The notes below the pieces were generated by a model, which did not search any database, had not been told where the DNA came from, and worked only from the letters and a program-made list of their open reading frames with translations. Shown one piece after another: positions 34,101-44,272 of a DNA stretch of 64,000 nucleotides. The position numbers and the translations under genes are program-made. Each line of letters opens with the position of its first letter. Position 1 is the first letter of the stretch. The stretch is from positions 46,542 to 110,541 of the forward strand of contig NZ_KQ948559.1 of assembly GCF_001514125.1 (NCBI RefSeq), read 5' to 3'. The stretch is from Streptomyces longwoodensis (lineage in GTDB: Bacteria; Actinomycetota; Actinomycetes; Streptomycetales; Streptomycetaceae).

Positions 34101-34640
34101 GGCTCGCTCGTCGTGGAGGTGACCGACCTCGACCCGCGGGTCTCCTTCGACGAGCTGGAGCGCCGGCTGGGGGCCCTGCGCCGGCACGGGGTGCGCATCG
34201 CCCTGGACGGCTTCGGCTCCGGCTACGGCGCGCTCACGGCGCTGCGCAGGCTCCCCCTGGACGTGCTGCGGCTGGACCGCGGCCTGGTCGAGGGGGTCGT
34301 CGAGTCCGCCCGGCTGCACAAGATCACCAGCGGGCTGCTGCGGATCGCCGCCGACCTGGGGCTGCAGTCCGTGGCCGACGGCGTGGACCTGCCCGAACAG
34401 GTCGTCGCCCTGCGCGCGATGGGCTGCACCCACGGCCAGGGCATGGCGTTCACCGGCCCGCTGGACGAGTACCGGCTGCGCCGCTCGCTGCGCTCCGGCC
34501 GGTGCCCGGTGCCGCACGGCCCGGGCGAGCCGGCGCTCGCGGGCGGCGCGGCCCTGCGGTACACCGGAGGGGTCACGGCCGTCCTCGGTGGTGGAACGGC
34601 CCTCTGCTCACATGATGAGACGCCCGTCCCACCCACTTGA
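31167..34640 (+). CDS. cdgE: Membrane PAS-GGDEF-EAL protein with degenerate EAL (probable CdgE orthologue)
   Basis: A c-di-GMP protein of about 1157 residues. Order: long Pro/Gly-rich N-terminus (to about 140), about eight membrane helices (145-395), a linker with Gln-Ala repeats, more hydrophobic segments, a PAS domain (about 545-680), GGDEF and EAL. The GGDEF site is intact at 760-764. The EAL motif is replaced by Ala-Gln-Ala (894-896), and the usual Asp-Asp-Phe-Gly-Thr-Gly-Tyr is Asp-Gly-Phe-Gly-Ser-Gly-Tyr, so phosphodiesterase activity is unlikely and the domain may only sense c-di-GMP. Position upstream of ilvB and architecture match S. coelicolor SCO5511/CdgE (from memory). Start uncertain: the ATG at 31167 has AGAGGA in front, but 31281 is possible. 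Confidence 0.84.
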   Translation: MSLSDDPGVSSRQGLRRAHSAPGTDISDCRGATGDARPMDERSDAAEPSAATLAHDGARTCPRRTPRSPGRTDQSPPPAGLPAPAGPPGPPGPAGPGAGACQEAPVTSPPSTSTPVLDGTPRERTPVGAAPVGPRPPAPLRPGLVHQMVLALVCAAYAIGSALDWGSEELALVMGDFGLAAAAGTAAVSCFLYARTRRVRFRPAWLLFALSSTMAALGNGVWGWYEVVLRRPVPSPSYADLFFLCFAPPAIVGLLVLATRPMTKAGWVCLALDAWLIAGSLLTLSWSLALAQAARFDGPSVAHAALSLAYPLMDIALVSMVLVLHFRRSTANRTAVNTAIGALALTVMCDALFTSPLLHNNYRSGQLLDAGWFAGSLLLAYAPWASTRHARRQPVREGHTRVVHEHLPGQRTTVPPTPTTATGPAGTQTLAQAQAQAQAPAQASVAAAGGDAGRRSGPAPGSDPGRYPGTRPITGSLAALTPYLAAAVCTLGILYNVLNGRSVDRVVLITGGAVVLALVVRQGIMLLDNITLTQELAQKENHFRSLVQGSSDVIMIAAPSGVLRYVSPAAAGVYGRPAEELVGTELAGLIHPEDLGCVVHELRRFLAADPAEEPTTRIECRFRSGGAGTSRPGDAGGGGGWLNVESTVNRHHGGLIFNCRDVTERVRLQAQLQHNAEHDPLTDLPNRALFTRRVQHALSGRRSSDRGTALRNTAVLFIDLDGFKAVNDTIGHQAGDALLVQAARRLQDAVRQGDTASRLGGDEFAALIVGDTTRDRGARERHILELADRLRLTLSQPYDIDGSDVRVAASIGVAFAEPGLGAGELLRNADLAMYRAKAAGKGRVELYKPQMQQDVVRRAELATRLRAALHDGEFMLLHQPVVRLADGRITAVSAQARWRSSQGVLFTPAEFLRVAEDGERTAELGRWVLEEAVSQAAERAAAGLSAPVCVRMGARRLVDRSMPPGSVETLLTRHGLPSGSLVVEVTDLDPRVSFDELERRLGALRRHGVRIALDGFGSGYGALTALRRLPLDVLRLDRGLVEGVVESARLHKITSGLLRIAADLGLQSVADGVDLPEQVVALRAMGCTHGQGMAFTGPLDEYRLRRSLRSGRCPVPHGPGEPALAGGAALRYTGGVTAVLGGGTALCSHDETPVPPT

Positions 34641-34642
34641 CA
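34637..34642 (+). promoter_or_regulatory. -35 element TTGACA of the ilvB leader
   Basis: A perfect TTGACA overlaps the stop codon of the preceding c-di-GMP gene. Eighteen bases on, GAGGGT (34661-34666) is a weak -10 candidate that would start the transcript within a few bases of the leader-peptide ATG. Confidence 0.45.
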
Positions 34643-34673
34643 CGTGGTGCGCGTCGGGGGGAGGGTCAGTGCC

Positions 34674-34715
34674 ATGCGCACCCGAATTCTCGTACTTGGA
34701 CAGCGCGTCGGCTGA
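34674..34715 (+). CDS. ilvB leader peptide (attenuator)
   Basis: A 13-codon frame reading Met-Arg-Thr-Arg-Ile-Leu-Val-Leu-Gly-Gln-Arg-Val-Gly then TGA. Five of 13 residues are branched-chain, with Ile-Leu-Val-Leu in a row, encoded by ATT, CTC, GTA and CTT, of which three are rare in this genome. GGGGGAGGG lies 9 bases upstream. The stop is followed at once by one hairpin and then by an intrinsic terminator, all ahead of ilvB. This is the layout of a ribosome-mediated attenuator: shortage of Ile, Leu or Val would stall the ribosome and prevent termination. Function is inferred from design; leader peptides of this kind are known for branched-chain operons in many bacteria. Confidence 0.82.
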   Translation: MRTRILVLGQRVG

Positions 34716-34739
34716 CGCTGAGCCCTGAACCGCTCAGCG
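34716..34739 (+). promoter_or_regulatory. Hairpin following the ilvB leader stop (pause-type stem)
   Basis: CGCTGAG (34716-34722) pairs perfectly with CTCAGCG (34733-34739), starting at the base after the leader stop codon. In an attenuator this would be the first stem, disrupted or kept according to ribosome position. The exact competing stem could not be fixed by eye. Confidence 0.65.
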
Positions 34740-34757
34740 ATCCCCACCCGGCGCGCT

Positions 34758-34791
34758 CCCCTCGCTTGCCTTACGGCACGAGGGGTTTTTT
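34758..34791 (+). terminator. ilvB attenuator terminator
   Basis: CCCCTCG (34758-34764) pairs with CGAGGGG (34779-34785), extended inside by TGCC/GGCA, and is followed directly by six T (34786-34791). A true U-tract terminator is uncommon in Streptomyces, and it lies between the leader peptide and ilvB. Confidence 0.85.
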
Positions 34792-34865
34792 GTTGCACGG
34801 ATACCTGTCGTGCGGCAGCCGAACCCCGCCCGAACCTCGCAAAAACCCTCAGCATCGAGAAGAGA

Positions 34866-36719
34866 ATGCCGATGACCGAGCAGGCCACCGGGGCCCCTCA
34901 TCCGCAGCCCCGGCCCCGATCCGGAGGACACCAGTCCGCCCCCGAGCACGTCACGGGTGCGCAGTCCCTCATCCGTTCGCTCGAGGAGGTCGGTGTCGAC
35001 ACGGTGTTCGGCATCCCCGGCGGCACGATCCTCCCGGCGTACGACCCGCTGATGGACTCCACCAAGGTGCGCCACATCCTGGTCCGTCACGAGCAGGGCG
35101 CCGGCCACGCGGCCACCGGCTACGCGCAGGCCACCGGCAAGGTCGGCGTCTGCATGGCGACCTCGGGACCCGGCGCCACCAACCTGGTCACCCCGATCGC
35201 CGACGCGCAGATGGACTCCGTGCCGCTGGTCGCGATCACCGGCCAGGTGGTCTCCTCGGCGATCGGCACCGACGCCTTCCAGGAGGCGGACATCGTCGGC
35301 ATCACCATGCCGATCACCAAGCACAGCTTCCTGGTGACCAAGGGCGAGGACATCCCCCGGGTGGTCGCGGAGGCGTTCCACATCGCCTCCACCGGCCGCC
35401 CCGGCCCGGTCCTGGTCGACATCCCCAAGGACATCCTGCAGAAGCAGACCACCTTCTCCTGGCCGCCGGTCCTGGACCTGCCCGGCTACCGGCCGGTGAC
35501 CAAGCCGCACGCCAAGCAGATCCGCGAGGCCGCGAAGCTGATCACCGCCGCCAAGCGGCCCGTGCTCTACGTCGGCGGCGGCGTGCTGAAGGCGCAGGCC
35601 ACCGCCGAGCTGAAGGTCCTCGCCGAGCTGACCGGCGCGCCCGTCACCACCACCCTCATGGCGCTGGGCGCGTTCCCCGACAGCCACCCGCTGCACCTGG
35701 GGATGCCGGGCATGCACGGCTCCGTCGCCGCCGTCACCGCGCTGCAGAAGGCCGACCTGATCGTCGCCCTCGGCGCCCGCTTCGACGACCGCGTCACCGG
35801 CAAGCTGGACAGCTTCGCGCCGTTCGCCAAGATCGTCCACGCCGACATCGACCCGGCCGAGATCGGCAAGAACCGCGCCGCGGACGTGCCGATCGTCGGC
35901 GACGCCCGAGAAGTCATCGCCGACCTGGTCCAGGCCGTCCAGAAGGAGCACGCCGAGGGCCACCGCGGCGACTACGGCGCCTGGTGGAAGGACCTCGACC
36001 GCTGGCGCTCGACCTACCCGCTGGGCTACGACCTGCCCGAGGACGGCTCGCTCTCCCCGCAGCAGGTCATCGAGCGCATCGGCCGCCTGGCCCCCGAGGG
36101 CACGATCTTCACGGCGGGCGTCGGCCAGCACCAGATGTGGGCCGCGCACTTCATCAAGTACGAGAAGCCCGCCACCTGGCTGAACTCCGGCGGCGCGGGC
36201 ACCATGGGCTACGCGGTCCCGGCCGCGATGGGCGCCAAGGCCGGCGCGCCGCAGCAGACGGTGTGGGCGATCGACGGCGACGGCTGCTTCCAGATGACCA
36301 ACCAGGAGCTCACCACCTGCGCCCTGAACAACATCCCGATCAAGGTCGCAGTCATCAACAACGGCGCCCTCGGGATGGTCCGCCAGTGGCAGACCCTCTT
36401 CTACAACCAGCGCTACTCCAACACCGTGCTGCACTCCGGGCCCGACGACGTCAACCCGCAGGCCCGCGGCACCCGCGTCCCCGACTTCGTGAAGCTGTCG
36501 GAGGCCATGGGCTGCTACTCGATCCGCTGCGAGGACCCCGCCGACCTCGACAAGGTCATCGAAGAGGCCAACAGCATCAACGACCGCCCGGTGGTCGTCG
36601 ACTTCATCGTCCACGAGGACGCCATGGTGTGGCCGATGGTCGCCGCCGGCACCTCCAACGACGAGATCATGGCCGCCCGGGACGTCCGCCCGGACTTCGG
36701 CGACGGCGAAGACGACTGA
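34866..36719 (+). CDS. ilvB: Acetolactate synthase large subunit
   Basis: The 617-residue catalytic subunit of acetohydroxyacid synthase, which joins pyruvate to pyruvate or 2-ketobutyrate in valine, leucine and isoleucine synthesis. Three domains are visible: the PYR domain with catalytic Glu in Val-Arg-His-Glu-Gln-Gly-Ala-Gly-His-Ala, a central FAD-type domain, and the PP domain with the ThDP motif Gly-Asp-Gly-Cys-Phe-Gln-Met ... Asn-Asn. ATG codons at 34866 and 34872 are both possible; GAGAAGAG lies just ahead, favouring the second by spacing. Expression is probably set by the leader attenuator. ilvN follows after 28 bases. Confidence 0.96.
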   Translation: MPMTEQATGAPHPQPRPRSGGHQSAPEHVTGAQSLIRSLEEVGVDTVFGIPGGTILPAYDPLMDSTKVRHILVRHEQGAGHAATGYAQATGKVGVCMATSGPGATNLVTPIADAQMDSVPLVAITGQVVSSAIGTDAFQEADIVGITMPITKHSFLVTKGEDIPRVVAEAFHIASTGRPGPVLVDIPKDILQKQTTFSWPPVLDLPGYRPVTKPHAKQIREAAKLITAAKRPVLYVGGGVLKAQATAELKVLAELTGAPVTTTLMALGAFPDSHPLHLGMPGMHGSVAAVTALQKADLIVALGARFDDRVTGKLDSFAPFAKIVHADIDPAEIGKNRAADVPIVGDAREVIADLVQAVQKEHAEGHRGDYGAWWKDLDRWRSTYPLGYDLPEDGSLSPQQVIERIGRLAPEGTIFTAGVGQHQMWAAHFIKYEKPATWLNSGGAGTMGYAVPAAMGAKAGAPQQTVWAIDGDGCFQMTNQELTTCALNNIPIKVAVINNGALGMVRQWQTLFYNQRYSNTVLHSGPDDVNPQARGTRVPDFVKLSEAMGCYSIRCEDPADLDKVIEEANSINDRPVVVDFIVHEDAMVWPMVAAGTSNDEIMAARDVRPDFGDGEDD

Positions 36720-36747
36720 CCGCGACCGGCAAGGAAGAGCAGAAACC

Positions 36748-37272
36748 ATGTCCAAGCACACGCTCTCCGTCCTGGTGGAGAACACGCCGGGCATCCTCGC
36801 CCGGATCGCCGCCCTGTTCTCCCGGCGCGGCTTCAACATCGACTCGCTCGCGGTCGGTGTCACCGAGCACCCCGACATCTCCCGCATCACCATCGTGGTG
36901 AGTGTCGACGACCTGCCGCTGGAACAGGTCACCAAGCAGCTCAACAAGCTCGTCAACGTGCTGAAGATCGTCGAGCTGGAGCCGTCACAGGCGGTCCAGC
37001 GCGAACTCGTTCTGGTGAAGGTGCGCGCCGACAACGAGACGCGCTCCCAGATCGTCGAGATCGTCCAGCTGTTCCGCGCCAAGACCGTGGACGTCTCCCC
37101 GGAGGCCGTGACCATCGAGGCCACCGGCAGCAGCGACAAGCTGTCCGCCATGCTCAAGATGCTGGAGCCGTTCGGCATCAAGGAACTCGTCCAGTCCGGC
37201 ACGATCGCGATCGGCCGCGGTGCCCGTTCGATCACGGACCGCTCGCTGCGCGCGCTCGACCGGTCCGCCTAG
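36748..37272 (+). CDS. ilvN: Acetolactate synthase small (regulatory) subunit
   Basis: The 174-residue regulatory subunit that binds valine and stimulates IlvB. An ACT domain spans about residues 3-80 (His-Thr-Leu-Ser-Val-Leu-Val-Glu-Asn-Thr-Pro-Gly-Ile-Leu-Ala-Arg), followed by the ALS_ss_C domain (about 85-160) with Val-Lys-Val-Arg-Ala near its start. AAGGAAGAG is the ribosome site. A GC-rich hairpin behind it separates it from ilvC. Confidence 0.95.
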   Translation: MSKHTLSVLVENTPGILARIAALFSRRGFNIDSLAVGVTEHPDISRITIVVSVDDLPLEQVTKQLNKLVNVLKIVELEPSQAVQRELVLVKVRADNETRSQIVEIVQLFRAKTVDVSPEAVTIEATGSSDKLSAMLKMLEPFGIKELVQSGTIAIGRGARSITDRSLRALDRSA

Positions 37273-37280
37273 GCACAGCT

Positions 37281-37310
37281 CCGGGCGGCCGGCGATCACC
37301 GGCCGCCCGG
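37281..37310 (+). terminator. Hairpin between ilvN and ilvC
   Basis: CCGGGCGGCCGG (37281-37292) and CCGGCCGCCCGG (37299-37310) form a perfect 12-bp stem with a 6-base loop and no T run. It could be a partial terminator or an mRNA-processing or stability element, letting ilvC be expressed at another level. TACGGT at 37349-37354 could be a -10 for a separate ilvC promoter. Confidence 0.55.
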
Positions 37311-37390
37311 ATACCGAGACCCCCGAACCTCCCCTCCCCCCGCCGTCATACGGTGGGACGCAACACCCGTACCCAAGGAGTGAACGCAAA

Positions 37391-38389
<999 letters not shown>

Positions 38390-38399
38390 GCCCCGGGTG

Positions 38400-38430
38400 A
38401 CGGGGCCGGAGCGGACCGCTCCGGCCCCGT
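38400..38430 (+). terminator. Terminator after ilvC
   Basis: ACGGGGCCGGAGCGG (38400-38414) and its exact complement at 38416-38430 form a near-perfect stem whose tip opens to a small loop. It starts 10 bases past the ilvC stop and ends the ilv operon. Confidence 0.8.
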
Positions 38431-38616
38431 TGTCCAACCCGTCGCACACGGACGGGTGATCCTTCCGCAGAGGCGCAGGACGCGCACCGCCGCGCCACTA
38501 CACTGCCGTACTACATACGCGTCAGGCCCACAGCGTCGTGCGTCTCCACGCGGCTAGCCCCTCCACCGCCTGCGGCCGTCGGGACGGCCGTCCGCATTGC
38601 ATCTGTGAGGACTCAC

Positions 38617-40206
38617 GTGAGCTCGAAACCTGTCGTACTCATCGCTGAAGAGCTGTCGCCCGCGACTGTGGACGCCCTCGGCCCGGACTTCGAGATCCGG
38701 CACTGCAACGGAGCGGACCGAGCCGAACTGCTCCCTGCCATCGCCGACGTCGACGCCATCCTGATCCGCTCGGCCACCAAGGTCGACGCCGAGGCGATCG
38801 CCGCGGCCCGCAAGCTGAAGGTCGTCGCCCGCGCCGGCGTCGGCCTGGACAACGTCGACGTCTCCGCCGCCACCAAGGCCGGCGTGATGGTCGTCAACGC
38901 CCCGACCTCCAACATCGTGACCGCCGCCGAGCTGGCCTGCGGCCTGATCCTCGCCACGGCCCGCAACATCCCGCAGGCCAACGCCGCGCTGAAGAACGGC
39001 GAGTGGAAGCGCAGCAAGTACACGGGCGTCGAGCTCGCCGAGAAGACCCTCGGAGTCGTGGGTCTCGGGCGGATCGGCGCCCTCGTCGCGCAGCGCATGT
39101 CCGCGTTCGGCATGAAGGTCGTCGCCTACGACCCCTACGTGCAGCCCGCGCGGGCCGCCCAGATGGGCGTCAAGGTGCTGTCGCTCGACGAGCTGCTCGA
39201 GGTCTCCGACTTCATCACCGTCCACCTGCCCAAGACCCCGGAGACGGTCGGCCTGATCGGCGACGAGGCGCTGCGCAAGGTCAAGCCGAGCGTGCGCGTC
39301 GTCAACGCCGCGCGCGGCGGGATCGTCGACGAGGAGGCGCTGTACTCGGCGCTCAAGGAGGGCCGCGTCGCCGGCGCAGGCCTCGACGTGTACGCCAAGG
39401 AGCCGTGCACCGACTCCCCGCTGTTCGAGTTCGACCAGGTCGTGGCCACCCCGCACCTCGGCGCGTCGACCGACGAGGCGCAGGAGAAGGCCGGCATCGC
39501 CGTCGCTCGGTCGGTGCGCCTCGCGCTCGCCGGCGAGCTGGTGCCCGACGCGGTGAACGTGCAGGGCGGTGTCATCGCCGAGGACGTCAAGCCGGGCCTG
39601 CCGCTCGCCGAGCGCCTCGGCCGGATCTTCACCGCCCTCGCGGGCGAGGTCGCGGTCCGCCTCGACGTCGAGGTGTACGGCGAGATCACCCAGCACGACG
39701 TGAAGGTGCTGGAGCTGTCCGCGCTCAAGGGTGTCTTCGAGGACGTCGTCGCCGAGACCGTGTCCTACGTCAACGCCCCGCTGTTCGCGCAGGAGCGCGG
39801 CGTCGAGGTCCGTCTGACCACCAGCTCGGAGTCGGCCGACCACCGCAACGTCGTCACCGTGCGCGGCACCCTCGCGGGCGGCGAGGAGGTGGCGGTCTCC
39901 GGCACGCTGGCCGGCCCCAAGAACGTCCAGAAGATCGTCGCCGTCGGCGAGTACGACGTGGACCTGGCCCTCGCCGACCACATGGTGGTGCTGCGCTACG
40001 AGGACCGTCCCGGTGTCGTCGGCACCGTCGGCCGCATCCTCGGCGAGGCGGGCATCAACATCGCCGGCATGCAGGTCGCCCGTGCGACGGTCGGCGGCGA
40101 GGCGCTCGCCGTGCTGACCGTGGACGACACGGTGGCCCCCGGTGTGCTGGCCGAGGTCGCGGCGGAGATCGGCGCCACGTCGGCCCGCTCGGTGAACCTG
40201 GTCTGA
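38617..40206 (+). CDS. serA: D-3-phosphoglycerate dehydrogenase
   Basis: A 529-residue type-1 SerA, first enzyme of serine synthesis. The catalytic part (1-315) has the NAD loop Gly-Leu-Gly-Arg-Ile-Gly near 150, Arg233 in Ala-Ala-Arg-Gly-Gly, Glu262 and His280 in Thr-Pro-His-Leu-Gly-Ala. Then comes the allosteric substrate-binding (ASB) domain (about 320-450) and a C-terminal ACT domain (from about 455), the long form typical of actinobacteria and inhibited by serine in relatives. GTG at 38617 follows GAGG with good spacing; a GTG four codons upstream is less likely. TACACT at 38499-38504 may be its -10 element. Confidence 0.95.
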   Translation: MSSKPVVLIAEELSPATVDALGPDFEIRHCNGADRAELLPAIADVDAILIRSATKVDAEAIAAARKLKVVARAGVGLDNVDVSAATKAGVMVVNAPTSNIVTAAELACGLILATARNIPQANAALKNGEWKRSKYTGVELAEKTLGVVGLGRIGALVAQRMSAFGMKVVAYDPYVQPARAAQMGVKVLSLDELLEVSDFITVHLPKTPETVGLIGDEALRKVKPSVRVVNAARGGIVDEEALYSALKEGRVAGAGLDVYAKEPCTDSPLFEFDQVVATPHLGASTDEAQEKAGIAVARSVRLALAGELVPDAVNVQGGVIAEDVKPGLPLAERLGRIFTALAGEVAVRLDVEVYGEITQHDVKVLELSALKGVFEDVVAETVSYVNAPLFAQERGVEVRLTTSSESADHRNVVTVRGTLAGGEEVAVSGTLAGPKNVQKIVAVGEYDVDLALADHMVVLRYEDRPGVVGTVGRILGEAGINIAGMQVARATVGGEALAVLTVDDTVAPGVLAEVAAEIGATSARSVNLV

Positions 40207-40219
40207 CCCACCCCGTCCC

Positions 40220-40264
40220 GGACGCCGGGCGGCCCGAGGTTCCCCCTCGGACCGCCCGGCGTCC
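40220..40264. terminator. Terminator between serA and the PucR gene
   Basis: GGACGCCGGGCGG (40220-40232) pairs with CCGCCCGGCGTCC (40252-40264), with a second short stem inside. It lies between convergent genes and can serve both. Confidence 0.75.
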
Positions 40265-40296
40265 GGCGTTTCCCGCCGGAACCGGACGGACACCCC

Positions 40297-41499
40297 CTAG
40301 AGCCGGGCCGCCTTGAGCGCCATGTGCAGCAGCAGGCGGTCCTCGCCGTCGTCGAGGTCCAGGCCGGTGAGCTGTTCGACGCGGGAGAGGCGGTAGTAGA
40401 GGGTCTGGCGGTGGATGCCGAGGGCGGCGGCGGTGCGGCCCGCCTGGCCCGCGCCGTCGAGGTAGACCTCCGCCGTGCGGGCCAGCTCCCGGTGGGCCGG
40501 GGTCAGCAGCGGGGCCACCGCCGGGTCGCGGGGCGCGTCCGCGGGCAGCCGGGTCAGCAGGCGGTACGGGCCGATGCCGGACCACTCGGCGACCGGCCCC
40601 AGCCGGGGCTCGGCCAGGGCGGCGCGGGCCGCGGCCGCGGCCTGGGTCCAGGACGCGGCCAGCCCGGCCAGGCCGGTGCCCGGCTCGCCGACGCCGGCCG
40701 CGCGGCCCCCGGCGCCGAGCAGCCGGTTCGCCGCCGTCACCGCCGGGGTCCGCACGTCCGCCGAGCGCAGCCGCACCAGCACCGCCAGGCTCTGGCCGGC
40801 CGTGCCCCACGGCACGGTGCACAGCGCGGTGGCGTGCGGCACGGTCCGCACCGACGGGGCGTCGTCCGGGTCGGCCGACGGCCAGGGCGCGACGCACACC
40901 AGCGTGTGCGGGCCGTCCGCGCGCGGGCCCAGGGCGGTGCGCAGCTCGGCGACCGCCATGTCGCGCTGCCAGCCCGACCCGGCGGTCAGCACCGCCCGCA
41001 GCTCACGCGTCAGGTCGGCCCCGTGCTGCACCTCGTCGGCGAGCAGCGCGCCGATCCGCGCCGTCACCTCCATCGCGGCGGCGAGCTGCGCGTCCGAGGG
41101 TCCCGGCTCGGAGTCCAGCAGCCACACGTAGCCGAGGACGACCCCCCGGTGGCGTACCGGCAGGCAGATCCGCCCGCGGTAGACCCCCGCCTCCGGGGTC
41201 GGCGGGATGCGCACCGGGCCGGTGGCGCGGGTGATGCCGAAGCCCTCGAACCACGCGCGGACGGCGGCCGTGGAGCGCCGGGTGAGGATCGAGCGGGTGC
41301 GCACCGGGTCCAGCGCCGACGGGTCGAGGTCGTCCTCGCTGTCGTAGGCGCCGAACGCGATCAGCTCGAAGTCGCGGTTCTCCAGCGTCGCGGGGGCGCC
41401 GAGCAGCTCGGAGATCTCGTCGACCAGCTCCTGGTAGTCACCGTCGTACTCGGACGTCACCCGGGCATTGTCCCGCACGTCGCCGGTCCTTTCATACAT
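40297..41499 (-). CDS. PucR-family regulator, probable proline-catabolism regulator
   Basis: A 400-residue PucR/CdaR-type regulator with a C-terminal HTH_30 domain: Thr-Ala-Glu-Val-Tyr-Leu-Asp ... Thr-Ala-Ala-Ala-Leu-Gly-Ile-His-Arg-Gln-Thr-Leu-Tyr-Tyr-Arg-Leu. The N-terminal and middle parts form a GAF-like sensor region. It diverges from proline dehydrogenase and P5C dehydrogenase across 143 bases with several palindromes, so it most likely activates or represses proline breakdown in answer to proline. The start is taken at the ATG, though a GTG 14 codons further in is possible. Confidence 0.85.
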   Translation of the reverse strand: MYERTGDVRDNARVTSEYDGDYQELVDEISELLGAPATLENRDFELIAFGAYDSEDDLDPSALDPVRTRSILTRRSTAAVRAWFEGFGITRATGPVRIPPTPEAGVYRGRICLPVRHRGVVLGYVWLLDSEPGPSDAQLAAAMEVTARIGALLADEVQHGADLTRELRAVLTAGSGWQRDMAVAELRTALGPRADGPHTLVCVAPWPSADPDDAPSVRTVPHATALCTVPWGTAGQSLAVLVRLRSADVRTPAVTAANRLLGAGGRAAGVGEPGTGLAGLAASWTQAAAAARAALAEPRLGPVAEWSGIGPYRLLTRLPADAPRDPAVAPLLTPAHRELARTAEVYLDGAGQAGRTAAALGIHRQTLYYRLSRVEQLTGLDLDDGEDRLLLHMALKAARL

Positions 41500-41505
41500 C
41501 TGTCT

Positions 41506-41562
41506 GAGATCTCCCGCACGGATGCGTGACAGCTGTCGATGGCCCAGGATCGGAGGGATCCT
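41506..41562. promoter_or_regulatory. Palindrome cluster between PucR regulator and proline genes
   Basis: Three dyads lie here: GAGATCTC (41506-41513), GACAGCTGTC (41528-41537, a perfect 10-mer) and AGGATC/GATCCT (41546-41562). They do not share one core, so only one or two may be real regulator sites. Confidence 0.4.
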
Positions 41563-41642
41563 TAGGTTTCACGGTGGTTCCCCGTGCCGTGGCCGCCCCG
41601 TCGGCCGGCGGCCCCCTGATGCACGATCGATGGAGGTGCCCC

Positions 41643-42569
41643 GTGCTGGGTCCCGTGATTCTCGCCGCGTCGCGCAGCGACCGGATGCGACGCCTGATCT
41701 CGGCGGCCCCGGTGACCAAGCAGGTCGTCGACCGCTTCATCCCGGGGGAGACGGTGGACGACATCGTCCCCATCGTCCAGGAGCTCACGGGCAAGGGCCT
41801 GGAGCTGACGATGGACGTCGTCGGCGAGGACATCACCACCCCGGAGCAGGCCTCCGCGGCCCGGGACGCCTACCTGGAGCTGATCGAGCGGATCGCGCCG
41901 CTCGGCCTCGGCGACAAGGTCGAGATGTCGGTCAAGCTCTCCATGTTCGGCCAGGCGCTGGACGGCGGTCACGAACTGGCCCTCGCCAACGTCCGCCCCG
42001 TCGTGGAGGCCGCCGCCGCGATCGGCACCACCGTCACGCTCGACGCCGAGGACCACACCACCCTCGACTCGATGTTCGCCATCCACGAGGAGCTGCGGAA
42101 GGACTTCCCGCAGACCGGCTGCGTCATCCAGGCCTACCTCTTCCGCACCGAGGCCGACGCCCGCCGCCTGGCCGACGCCGGCAGCCGGGTCCGCCTGGTC
42201 AAGGGCGCCTACAAGGAGCCCGCCGAGGTCGCGTACCAGCAGAAGCACGAGATCGACAAGGCCTACGTCCGGGTCCTGCGCATCCTGATGGAGGGCGAGG
42301 GCTACCCGATGATCGGGTCCCACGACCCGCGGCTGATCTCCATCGCCCAGGAGCTGGCCCGGCGCGCCGGCCGCAAGCTCGACGAGTACGAGTTCCAGAT
42401 GCTGTACGGCATCCGGGGCGAGGAGCACCTGCGGCTGGCCGCCGAGGGCCACCGCATGCGCGTCTACACGGCCTACGGCACCGACTGGTACGGCTACTTC
42501 ATGCGCCGTCTCGCGGAGAAGCCGGCGAACCTGCGCTTCTTCGCCCGCTCGATGGTCAGCAAGGGCTGA
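41643..42569 (+). CDS. Proline dehydrogenase (monofunctional)
   Basis: A 308-residue FAD-dependent proline dehydrogenase of the monofunctional Gram-positive type, oxidising proline to pyrroline-5-carboxylate. Family marks: Asp-Val-Val-Gly-Glu near residue 60, Val-Lys-Leu-Ser-Met-Phe near 99, Leu-Val-Lys-Gly-Ala-Tyr-Lys-Glu near 188, Gly-Ser-His-Asp-Pro near 224, Glu-Phe-Gln-Met-Leu-Tyr-Gly near 248, and the C-terminal Tyr-Phe-Met-Arg-Arg-Leu-Ala-Glu. The GTG at 41643 follows GGAGGTG. It forms an operon with the next gene. Confidence 0.93.
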   Translation: MLGPVILAASRSDRMRRLISAAPVTKQVVDRFIPGETVDDIVPIVQELTGKGLELTMDVVGEDITTPEQASAARDAYLELIERIAPLGLGDKVEMSVKLSMFGQALDGGHELALANVRPVVEAAAAIGTTVTLDAEDHTTLDSMFAIHEELRKDFPQTGCVIQAYLFRTEADARRLADAGSRVRLVKGAYKEPAEVAYQQKHEIDKAYVRVLRILMEGEGYPMIGSHDPRLISIAQELARRAGRKLDEYEFQMLYGIRGEEHLRLAAEGHRMRVYTAYGTDWYGYFMRRLAEKPANLRFFARSMVSKG

Positions 42570-42623
42570 GCCCGCACCGCACCCCCGCTCGCAACACCGC
42601 TCACGCAAGGAGTTACGGAACCC

Positions 42624-44255
<1,632 letters not shown>

Positions 44256-44272
44256 GTCCCACCGCGCCCCGC

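Noticed and set aside
31389..34517. Open frame of about 1000 codons antisense to the CdgE-like gene
   Set aside because: It mirrors codon bias of the sense gene, has no recognisable domain and no ribosome site.
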